From positions 1-15,226 of the forward strand of contig CAZYPB010000023.1 of NCBI GenBank assembly GCA_964649265.1: a stretch of DNA of 15,226 nt, given 5' to 3'. Of the stretch, positions 7,151-12,616 are shown piece after piece; the first letter of the stretch is position 1, and each line of letters begins with the position of its first letter. The DNA is from CAZYPB01 sp964649265 (lineage in GTDB: Archaea; Micrarchaeota; Micrarchaeia; Burarchaeales; JAKAKT01). The notes under the pieces are model-generated. The model saw only the letters and a list, made by a program, of their open reading frames with translations, was not told where the DNA came from and searched no databases. Both the position numbers and the translations under genes were made by a program.

Positions 7151-8335
7151 ATGGGTGGTTTTATGCCTTCAGCTGGAATGATTGCTCCCGTTAAAAAGAT
7201 CGGATATGAGACATACGTACAGAACACTAGTGAATATTCAAAAAAACTAAGCTCATGCACAACTGTTGAGGAGAAGTTTTCAGCAGTTAGGGAATTCCTT
7301 GAGAACGGTGGACTTAGGACTGAAAAGGGAGCCGTTTCTGAGAGAAGATATTCTGCAGCGCTGTATTTTGATAAAGATATAAGCTTCCAGGTTGGAACAA
7401 AGAACGTTTCATCTGCAGGGTCTCAAACAACTGTTCCAGATAACCTCACTCTTGGGCCGGGACTTTACTGGTTTAATTACGATACTGAGAACGGACTTAC
7501 GTTTTATGATATGAACAGCAGGGATGATATTGCGCGCGTTACTATTGGTGGAACGACTGGGTCTCAGATAAAGGCAGGCGCGAATGATCAAAACCTTCAG
7601 GTTCTTTTTGACTCGATAAAGAGCACTTCGGCATTGTATGCCAATAACAGAGAGTTTGCCACTTTCATGGAAAATGTGCTTGATGGATTATATGGTAAAG
7701 GACATGCAGTAACTCAGCATCAGGGACCATATATGGCGAATATGCAGAGCGGTGTTGGGTTAATTGCTGTAAAGAGAACGCTAAGAGGACTGCTTGCGAA
7801 TCTGGAGACAAAGACACTAAACGACTGGACAGGTGCAGTGTATGAGATGGTCAACCCAACATCAACATCTGGAGTAGGAAAGGCAATTATACCTACAAAC
7901 CAAGCCCAGGTAAGTTCAATAAGGGATGAACTTAAACTCTCAAATGACACAGTTGATAATATGTATGTTGGGTTTGATGTGAAGAAAGGAACCCCAGTGA
8001 TGAATGTATTCACATACCTGGAAGTTGACCGAAATAAGAAATATAACCCAGTTCTGATGTATCAGATTGATGGAGGCACTTTGGGTAACGTCGTTAATTT
8101 TGACAACTCGTTCTCTTTACAAAGCACGGGAAAACTAATAACATTAAGAAAGGACTTTGATAACAGTAAACTGAAGGGAGAAGCAGGGATTGAAGGATAT
8201 CTCACTACTCTCTTTAATCAGAAAGCAAATATTGTCACTGGCGGGGACATATACCTATTTGGATCGAATGTTAGTGCAGACCCAGGAAGAATGCTCAAAG
8301 CATATAAAGCAGAATTTGAAAAAGCGACCCCATAG
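7151..8335 (+). CDS. Protein of unknown function, 394 aa, apparently soluble
   Basis: I do not recognise a family. The product has no clear signal peptide or transmembrane segment and one cysteine (near residue 36). It begins with a predicted helix (TTVEEKFSAVREFLENGG), followed by a mixed, glycine- and aromatic-rich region (LGPGLYWFNYDTENGL, YDMNSRDDIARVTIGG) suggesting beta structure, then helical stretches around 150-240 and a final mixed domain with repeated aspartate/asparagine. ATG 7151 fits a leaderless start from the TATA box at 7125-7132; ATG 7163, preceded by GGTGG, would remove four residues. It lies upstream of and on the same strand as the Roadblock/KaiC-like pair, but the 58-bp or larger gap with TATA-like elements suggests a separate transcript. 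Confidence 0.75.
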   Translation: MGGFMPSAGMIAPVKKIGYETYVQNTSEYSKKLSSCTTVEEKFSAVREFLENGGLRTEKGAVSERRYSAALYFDKDISFQVGTKNVSSAGSQTTVPDNLTLGPGLYWFNYDTENGLTFYDMNSRDDIARVTIGGTTGSQIKAGANDQNLQVLFDSIKSTSALYANNREFATFMENVLDGLYGKGHAVTQHQGPYMANMQSGVGLIAVKRTLRGLLANLETKTLNDWTGAVYEMVNPTSTSGVGKAIIPTNQAQVSSIRDELKLSNDTVDNMYVGFDVKKGTPVMNVFTYLEVDRNKKYNPVLMYQIDGGTLGNVVNFDNSFSLQSTGKLITLRKDFDNSKLKGEAGIEGYLTTLFNQKANIVTGGDIYLFGSNVSADPGRMLKAYKAEFEKATP

Positions 8336-8402
8336 AAAGGGAATGCGCTGGGTTTAAAAAGCATTAAATAGAGAGTAATTTATTATAAACCAGGTGCGTT
8401 AC

Positions 8403-8753
8403 GTGTCCGAGGAAGCAGATAGATACTTGGAAAGACTAGAGGGAATGCGCGGTGCCATGATCCTTAAAAAGGACGGGAGCATCCTAGCTTCAAAACTGCC
8501 TGACGACAGAGATACAAAAGACATCGCAAAGAAAGCACTTGGGTTAATGGAATCAACAGGGGAATATATTCGAAGAGCAGGCGGAACGAAAACAATCAAC
8601 GTAGTCGTTAGTGACAGTGATGGTCTTCTTGCAGTTGCTCAGAAAGGAGACCTTACAATTGTCGGAATATTCGGGTCTGAATTCGATTCTGATTCAGCTT
8701 CTTCAAGAATAGTGAAGGCTGCTTTAGGACTAAAGGATTTGGTGGGAAATTGA
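8403..8753 (+). CDS. Roadblock/LC7 domain protein
   Basis: A 116-aa stand-alone Roadblock/LC7 protein, a fold used by dynein light chains, Ragulator subunits and bacterial MglB to dimerise and regulate small GTPases or related NTPases. The pattern fits: an N-terminal helix (EEADRYLERLEGMRG), strand AMILKKDGSILASKLP, a central helix, the strands TINVVVSDSDGLLAVAQKG and LTIVGIFG, and a final helix. I prefer GTG 8403 because AGGTG at 8392-8396 is six bases upstream; an in-frame GTG at 8394 would add three residues. TTAAATA at 8365-8371 is a possible TATA box. Its TGA overlaps the ATG of the KaiC-like gene, so the two proteins are probably made together and may bind each other. No Ras-like GTPase gene is in view. 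Confidence 0.82.
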   Translation: MSEEADRYLERLEGMRGAMILKKDGSILASKLPDDRDTKDIAKKALGLMESTGEYIRRAGGTKTINVVVSDSDGLLAVAQKGDLTIVGIFGSEFDSDSASSRIVKAALGLKDLVGN

Positions 8754-9439
8754 TGAACATAGGAATTCCAAAACTCGATAAAATGTTAAATGGGTTACGA
8801 GAATCCTCTAATATCCTTGTTATAGGTCCCCCGGGGCCTGAGAAAACGACAATAGGTATGCACTACATGTCAGAAGGAATAATGAAAAAACAGCCGTGCA
8901 TATATGTAACAAGTGATGTTGGACCAGATGACATGGAATCCAAAGGAAAGGAGATTGGAATGGATTTCACATCATACGTAGGCAAGAGCCTTTGGTTTAT
9001 AGACTGCTACTCCTGGGCTCTTGGAACTCCACCAATAAATAGAAAAGACATACAGGTTCCTGGTCCGAATGCTCTTGATGATATGTCAATATCTGTTGCT
9101 CAGGCAATGCAGGATTCAGGTACTGGAGACAATCCGAAAAACTCTACACGTGTTATTTTTCATAGTTTGTCAACACTTCTATTATACAACAACCCGGAGG
9201 TTACATTTAGGTTCATACAGATTACGGGTGCAAGGCTTAAGGCAGCTGGTTGCACAACCCTCTATTATCTGGAAGATGGAATGCATGAGAACAAGATGGT
9301 TGTCACAGTAAAACATCTTATGGACACAGTTATAGAGATAAAAAACGAGAACAGCAAGAGCTTCATAACTGCTCCACTCCATGGACTTAAGAAATGGGTT
9401 GAGTTCGATATAGGTAAGAAAGGGATAGAGATAGTCTAG
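8753..9439 (+). CDS. KaiC/RecA-superfamily protein with degenerate nucleotide-binding motifs
   Basis: A 228-aa single-domain KaiC-like protein (RAD55/GvpD/FlaH superfamily). The opening IPKLDKMLNGL is the standard lead-in of the fold. Walker A (25-32) reads GPPGPEKT, with Glu30 where the usual glycine precedes the lysine. At the Walker B position the sequence is RVIFHSLSTL, with His137 in place of the usual aspartate. The acidic pair that follows YVT in active KaiC proteins reads SD. Nucleotide hydrolysis is therefore doubtful; binding or a scaffold role is possible. ATG 8753 overlaps the Roadblock stop (TGATG) and has GGTGGG six bases upstream; a TTG at 8750 is the alternative. It is not obviously FlaH/ArlH, which normally keeps its Walker motifs. 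The stop overlaps that of the convergent tyrS gene. Confidence 0.85.
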   Translation: MNIGIPKLDKMLNGLRESSNILVIGPPGPEKTTIGMHYMSEGIMKKQPCIYVTSDVGPDDMESKGKEIGMDFTSYVGKSLWFIDCYSWALGTPPINRKDIQVPGPNALDDMSISVAQAMQDSGTGDNPKNSTRVIFHSLSTLLLYNNPEVTFRFIQITGARLKAAGCTTLYYLEDGMHENKMVVTVKHLMDTVIEIKNENSKSFITAPLHGLKKWVEFDIGKKGIEIV

Positions 9440-10494
9440 GAAACCTGCTTAAGGTAAGCCTCGTTTTTCTCGAAATATTTCCTACTTGGCTCAAGAATTT
9501 TGGAGAGATTCTCTGCAACTGCATTCTTTAGATCAACTGGGTGTATCTTTCCTTCTGAGAACGAACTCTTAAGTTCTGACAGTGAAAGATCGACATCCCC
9601 TCCAAATTTCTGAGGTCTCTCTATCTTTAGAACAGAATCATTATCTCTTAAAAGAAGTATCTCGCAGATGTCCATTATTGGGTTATCATTTGACTGCTTC
9701 TCAGGGCAGTATGCCTTTTTTATCTTTCTCTTTATGTCATCCTCACTATCGTGAACATAAATGCAGGAATCTGGATCACTTTTGCTCATCTTAGATGATA
9801 TGGAGACATCCGTTTCCTTGTCTGACGACATGCCCATCCTCTTTGGCCCTTTCAACCCCATCAGAAGCTTTACATGTAGTGCGACTGGTTTCTTTTTCTT
9901 TAGTTTCTCCGCTATCTCCCTTGAAAGCATGTGCACCTTTCTCTGGTCCATTCCGGCATGAGCAAGATCTACATCCAGCTTGAATATATCTGCTGCCTGC
10001 ATAGCTGGGTAGAATACAGATGCTGAATCCTGGGAATCGCCCTCTTTTCTCCCCATTATAGTAGTACACCGAAGTATTCGGGCAAGTGTTGTAGCTTTTG
10101 AGATCTCTAGAACCGATTTCCAGTAATCATTATCATATATCTCGCTTGCAAGCAAATAGTCCACTTTATCGTCCAACCCAAGCGAGATAAATGCTCCTTT
10201 GAAGTATCCCTTTGCAATATTCTGAATACGATCCAGGTCTCCGCCCATCTTTCCATTTATCCACGCATGGTAGTCTGCAAGGAATATTGTAGGTTTTATG
10301 CCCGCCTCAATGAAATCCCTTACTTTAAGTGCAGTGGATAGGCCTGTTCCCAAGTGAACCTTACCAGATATCTCAAACCCTATATAATGTCTTGGATTGG
10401 ACTCGTTTTCAAACATAGATTTCAGTTCATCTCTTGTTATGAGTTCCTCTGTCGGTCTTCTTGAAACAAGGTCAATCTTTCTCTCAATATCCAT
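9436..10494 (-). CDS. tyrS: Tyrosyl-tRNA synthetase, archaeal/eukaryal type
   Basis: Class I synthetase charging tRNA-Tyr. The HIGH-like motif HLGTG is at 47-51 within GFEISGKVHLGTG, the active-site segment FYPAMQAADIF is at about 161-171, and KMSKS is at 235-239 followed by DPDS. The 352-aa length and the lack of a C-terminal S4 domain match archaeal enzymes, not bacterial ones. The ATG at 10494 lies about 28 bp downstream of a minus-strand TATA box (10526-10517), so the mRNA is leaderless or nearly so. The gene is probably monocistronic: upstream is the divergent eL41-like gene, and its stop shares the palindrome CTAG at 9436-9439 with the stop of the KaiC-like gene. Confidence 0.96.
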   Translation of the reverse strand: MDIERKIDLVSRRPTEELITRDELKSMFENESNPRHYIGFEISGKVHLGTGLSTALKVRDFIEAGIKPTIFLADYHAWINGKMGGDLDRIQNIAKGYFKGAFISLGLDDKVDYLLASEIYDNDYWKSVLEISKATTLARILRCTTIMGRKEGDSQDSASVFYPAMQAADIFKLDVDLAHAGMDQRKVHMLSREIAEKLKKKKPVALHVKLLMGLKGPKRMGMSSDKETDVSISSKMSKSDPDSCIYVHDSEDDIKRKIKKAYCPEKQSNDNPIMDICEILLLRDNDSVLKIERPQKFGGDVDLSLSELKSSFSEGKIHPVDLKNAVAENLSKILEPSRKYFEKNEAYLKQVS

Positions 10495-10516
10495 GGATAG
10501 TTATTTCTTTAGGATA

Positions 10517-10526
10517 GTTTTATAAT
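10517..10526. promoter_or_regulatory. TATA box between tyrS and eL41-like gene
   Basis: GTTTTATAAT reads as ATTATAAAAC on the minus strand about 28 bp before the tyrS ATG. Read on plus, TTTTATAAT would start a transcript near 10547, just before the GAGGTG of the eL41-like gene. It may serve both; CTATAATG at 10536-10543 is a second plus-strand candidate. Confidence 0.45.
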
Positions 10527-10566
10527 CCTGATGGGCTATAATGTAACCCTTAAATGAGGTGTCAGA

Positions 10567-10680
10567 TTGGGTTCTATTCCTAGAAAATGGAAAAAGAAAG
10601 GCAGAATGCGCTGGAAATGGCTAAAGAAACGCAGGAAGAGAATGAAGAGAAAGGCCAAGAGAAGAGTAGGAGAGCTCTAG
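10567..10680 (+). CDS. rpl41e: eL41-like ribosomal protein, 37 aa
   Basis: A very basic 37-residue peptide. The part from internal Met14, MRWKWLKKRRKRMKRKAKRR, matches the pattern of eL41 (about 25 residues, MR-x-KW-x-KKR-x-RR-x-KRK), the tiny ribosomal protein helix that bridges the two subunits. The start I favour is TTG 10567, five bases after GAGGTG at 10556-10561, which adds an N-terminal extension containing RKWKKKGR. The alternative is ATG 10606, which gives the canonical 24-residue form but lacks a good Shine-Dalgarno. It is divergent from tyrS and followed by T-rich sequence at 10686-10711. It is too short for routine gene calling. Confidence rests on composition and pattern only. 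Confidence 0.7.
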   Translation: MGSIPRKWKKKGRMRWKWLKKRRKRMKRKAKRRVGEL

Positions 10681-10685
10681 GCTGC

Positions 10686-10711
10686 TTTTTATTCATGTGT
10701 TTTCCTTTTTT
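10686..10711 (+). terminator. T-rich terminator after the eL41-like gene
   Basis: Successive runs of five, four and six T within 26 bases start six bases after the eL41 stop. This is typical of archaeal U-tract termination on the plus strand. Confidence 0.5.
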
Positions 10712-10729
10712 AACTAGCTTGGCTTTTGG

Positions 10730-10888
10730 CTAACCCTGGCATCTGTGAGGAGCAGAAAGTATGCCTTCGCTCTTTGGGCCTCTTTTCTTAATCTTGCTTA
10801 GACCGGGAGGTTCTTTGGAAGGAGGATATGGCATCTTACTAAGTTCCTGCTTTGTATAGCCTTTTCTCACTTGTGGTGTTTTGTTCAT
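10730..10888 (-). CDS. Small basic leaderless ORF, 52 aa, uncertain
   Basis: An ATG-to-TAG frame of 52 codons rich in lysine, proline and serine, beginning MNKTPQVRKGYTKQELSKMP and ending PHRCQG. No family recognised and no transmembrane segment. Support for it being real is positional: a minus-strand TATA-like TTTATATT (10919-10912) sits about 27 bp before the ATG, as at other leaderless genes here, and nothing else fills the stretch. There is no Shine-Dalgarno and no clear terminator. It could instead be part of an RNA gene or a chance frame. Confidence 0.35.
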   Translation of the reverse strand: MNKTPQVRKGYTKQELSKMPYPPSKEPPGLSKIKKRGPKSEGILSAPHRCQG

Positions 10889-10916
10889 AGGCGCTATATT
10901 AGAACGCAGGCAATAT

Positions 10917-10922
10917 AAAAAA
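10917..10922 (-). terminator. U-tract end of the candidate structured RNA
   Basis: Six consecutive T on the minus strand, 20 bases after the closing strand of the terminal helix. The same bases form the upstream part of the TATA-like element of the following small ORF. Confidence 0.4.
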
Positions 10923-10941
10923 CAATCGAAATGAGAGGAGA

Positions 10942-11149
10942 GTGGCGACAGAACAAACTAATGGTCGGATCGGCTTCCCATCCGCCTTTCAGCCAGGGGC
11001 TTTTTCCTTAAGAGGTACCAATCTGCATAAGTCGCTCCTGGACAGTAAAATTCTGTTTTTTCTCCCCTCGATTCTCTTCCTTTTCTCTGTTTGCTTTTTC
11101 TAAATCCGTTGGGTGGTTTATCTCCTATATGGATTTGATTGGTCGCCAC
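10942..11149 (-). ncRNA. Candidate structured non-coding RNA, about 208 nt, family unknown
   Basis: On the minus strand the first eight bases, GTGGCGAC (11149-11142), are exactly complementary to GTCGCCAC at 10949-10942, forming a terminal helix around a 192-nt interior. The 5' end lies about 25 bp from a strong TATA box (11179-11170), where transcription should start, and a T6 run (10922-10917) follows the 3' strand. Inner pairings include ACCAATC (11143-11137) with GATTGGT (11023-11017), the hairpin AAATCC (11136-11131) with GGATTT (11107-11102), ACAG (11056-11053) with CTGT (11045-11042), and CGGAT (10984-10980) with ATCCG (10970-10966). I see no RNase P, SRP, 5S or tRNA consensus motifs. 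The alternative is a leaderless GTG-start ORF of 63 codons (11149-10958) in the same place, encoding a basic protein I do not recognise. Confidence 0.5.
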
Positions 11150-11169
11150 AATACTGGTTTAATCTAGCG

Positions 11170-11179
11170 TTATAAATAA
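11170..11179 (-). promoter_or_regulatory. TATA box of the candidate RNA gene
   Basis: TTATTTATAA on the minus strand, centred about 25 bp from 11149, the 5' end of the terminal helix. This is the best TATA match in the region. Confidence 0.6.
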
Positions 11180-11200
11180 CTAATCCAGGGATAGTTATAC

Positions 11201-11220
11201 AAAACAGTGATAAAACAGTG
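11201..11220. repeat. Direct repeat AAAACAGTG x2, 11-bp period
   Basis: AAAACAGTG occurs at 11201-11209 and 11212-11220, one helical turn apart. It is about 25-50 bp upstream of the candidate RNA's TATA box and just downstream of bud32. On the minus strand it gives two T4 runs that, with T5 near 11223-11227, may instead terminate bud32. Confidence 0.4.
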
Positions 11221-11240
11221 CAAAAACGAGATTTTTAGTA

Positions 11241-11837
11241 TTAGGCCTGCATTGCCCTAACAACATACCTTCCTCTTTTCTCAACATCTTCAAGTTTCCT
11301 CAGAACCTTTGGGTGGTCCAGATTATAGTTCCTATATCCTCTTAGGAAATAGGAGTAAAGTTTCTTGTTTCCCATTGATTTTTTCATAAGCAGTATGTCA
11401 ACTGCCTTGTCTTCATCATCCGTTGATAACTGACCTAAGCCAAAATCTATAACGTAAAGAATACCCTTCTGGTCTACCATAAGGTTTGCAAGCGTATAGT
11501 CCCCATGCACTATGTCAGCTGCATGCAAGAGAGCGAGATACTCTCCTGCCTTCCTGATGTCCTGCGGTTTAGGTTCCTTGTCTCTTAGAAGCTTCCCCTT
11601 TATCTCATCCATTACTATCTGGAACTCATCGACTCCATATACAACTGGAACCCGAACTCCTGCTTTCTTTGCTGCCGAAAGTAAACGCGCTTCTGTCTTT
11701 GTCCTCCTTTTCCTTAGTGGACAGTCAATCTGTTTAATTCTGTATGCCTTCTCAATCCTTTTCTTGACAACTGTTTCCTTTGAAAGGAATCTTGATCTGA
11801 AAAGCTCAGCCTCTGCCCCTTTACCAATAGGTTTCAT
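11241..11837 (-). CDS. bud32: KEOPS complex kinase Bud32
   Basis: Bud32 is the small atypical kinase/ATPase of KEOPS, which with Kae1 makes the t6A modification on ANN-decoding tRNAs. Visible: the glycine loop GKGAEAELF (5-13), VVKKRIEKAYR with the ATP-binding lysine, the family signature LRKRRTKTEARLL (41-53), the catalytic segment HGDYTLANLM (111-120) and VIDFGLG (129-135), then EDKAVDILLMKKS. The 198-aa length is normal for the stand-alone form; in many archaea it is fused to Kae1, which is not seen here. The ATG at 11837 is about 25 bp from a minus-strand TATA box shared with the divergent dephospho-CoA kinase gene, so the mRNA is probably leaderless. Confidence 0.95.
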   Translation of the reverse strand: MKPIGKGAEAELFRSRFLSKETVVKKRIEKAYRIKQIDCPLRKRRTKTEARLLSAAKKAGVRVPVVYGVDEFQIVMDEIKGKLLRDKEPKPQDIRKAGEYLALLHAADIVHGDYTLANLMVDQKGILYVIDFGLGQLSTDDEDKAVDILLMKKSMGNKKLYSYFLRGYRNYNLDHPKVLRKLEDVEKRGRYVVRAMQA

Positions 11838-11857
11838 GAATATTTTTTGATGGAAAG

Positions 11858-11867
11858 ATATTATAAG
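11858..11867. promoter_or_regulatory. Near-symmetrical TATA box serving two divergent leaderless genes
   Basis: ATATTATAAG is centred near 11862. It reads as TATA on both strands and lies about 25-26 bp from both start codons, bud32 ATG at 11837 and the dephospho-CoA kinase ATG at 11888. No other TATA candidate lies in the 50-bp gap. Confidence 0.6.
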
Positions 11868-11887
11868 ACAAGCTTCAATAGCAGAAT

Positions 11888-12382
11888 ATGAAAGGGCTAA
11901 GCCAGGAACTAAGAGAGGAACTAAAGAAACCGTTTGGGAAAGTGGTTGATGAAGAAGATCTGGTTGATTCTGTCGGGAAAAACACCCTGCTTGTATGCAT
12001 AGGGGATTACTGTGCGAATGTGTTTCTTAAGAATGGAAAGCGTCCGGACATAATTGTTTATGATTTTAAAACAAAAAGAGACCCAGTGAGTGAAGAAATA
12101 AGGAATAGGATCGGGGGAGCAACTGTTGCCGTGACAATATCCAACCCACCCGGAGTGATAACTGACGAACTTGATAAGGCCTTAAGGAGGTCAATAGACA
12201 ATAAAAAAGGAGACATATTTGTTGATGGGGAAGAGGATCTTGCTGGTCTTGTGGCAATTGCATATGCCCCCATTGGATCCGTTGTTGTTTACGGGATGCC
12301 TTCAAAAGGCGCAGTTGTTGTTAGGATAGATAATAAGGTCAAGAAAAAGGCAAATGAGATACTGGGCAAGATGACTGATTAG
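11888..12382 (+). CDS. GTP-dependent dephospho-CoA kinase (DUF359)
   Basis: This archaeal family phosphorylates dephospho-CoA with GTP, the last step of CoA synthesis, and is unrelated to bacterial CoaE. The 164-aa product shows the family pattern: VGKNTLLVCIGDYCANVFL (29-47), the conserved aspartate in IIVYDFKTKRDP (Asp59, Asp65), NPPGVIT (86-92), VDGEEDLAGLVAI (112-124) and YGMPSKGAVVV (135-145). The GEEDL and YG-x-P-x-x-G segments are the best diagnostic marks. Length is slightly below the usual 170-200 aa. ATG 11888 lies about 25 bp from the shared TATA box, so the transcript is probably leaderless. The stop overlaps that of the small convergent membrane protein gene. Confidence 0.88.
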   Translation: MKGLSQELREELKKPFGKVVDEEDLVDSVGKNTLLVCIGDYCANVFLKNGKRPDIIVYDFKTKRDPVSEEIRNRIGGATVAVTISNPPGVITDELDKALRRSIDNKKGDIFVDGEEDLAGLVAIAYAPIGSVVVYGMPSKGAVVVRIDNKVKKKANEILGKMTD

Positions 12383-12576
12383 AAGTCTCCGCCCCCTCCT
12401 CCGCCCCTATAGAGTTTTGGAAGCAGTAGTATCGCCATGAATGTAACGATAAGTGCTGCTCCTACGGCTTCCCACTGAGAGGAATTAGGTCTGAAATAAA
12501 AGAACGTATAACCAGTTAGGATACCTGCTAGAACACCGATTATAAAATGCGCTATTTTTATTGATGCTTTGCCCAT
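12379..12576 (-). CDS. Small two-helix membrane protein with polyglycine tail
   Basis: A 65-aa protein with two predicted transmembrane helices, about residues 8-27 (IAHFIIGVLAGILTGYTFFY) and 36-53 (EAVGAALIVTFMAILLLP), joined by a short loop, and ending LYRGGGGGGDF. No family recognised. The six-glycine tail is low complexity. The frame is supported by its hydrophobic periodicity and by exact packing: its TAA overlaps the dephospho-CoA kinase TAG by three bases, and its ATG sits in the divergent gap before prs. A minus-strand TTAAAAACAAT (12611-12601) is a possible TATA box. Confidence 0.65.
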   Translation of the reverse strand: MGKASIKIAHFIIGVLAGILTGYTFFYFRPNSSQWEAVGAALIVTFMAILLLPKLYRGGGGGGDF

Positions 12577-12586
12577 GAGATCACGG

Positions 12587-12595
12587 AATTATAAC
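12587..12595 (+). promoter_or_regulatory. TATA box of prs-hxlB
   Basis: AATTATAAC is centred about 26 bp before ATG 12617. This favours that codon as a leaderless start of prs over the in-frame ATG at 12569, which lies upstream of the box and inside the divergent gene. Confidence 0.55.
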
Positions 12596-12616
12596 ATAGT
12601 TATTGTTTTTAAGAAT

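Noticed and set aside
8753..9439. Calling the KaiC-like gene FlaH/ArlH because an archaellin is nearby
   Set aside because: The archaellin is over 4 kb away behind an opposite-strand operon, and the Walker motifs differ from those of ArlH.
9069..10069. Several 60-90 codon frames on both strands within tyrS and the KaiC-like gene
   Set aside because: They are shadows of conserved genes in other frames, with no start signals and improbable composition.
10958..11149. 63-codon minus-strand ORF starting with GTG
   Set aside because: It coincides with the candidate structured RNA. The closing helix, inner pairings, TATA spacing and U-tract favour an RNA, and no protein family was recognised. Kept only as the stated alternative.
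12569..12616. N-terminal extension of prs from ATG 12569
   Set aside because: It would overlap the start of the divergent membrane protein gene and lies upstream of the likely TATA box.
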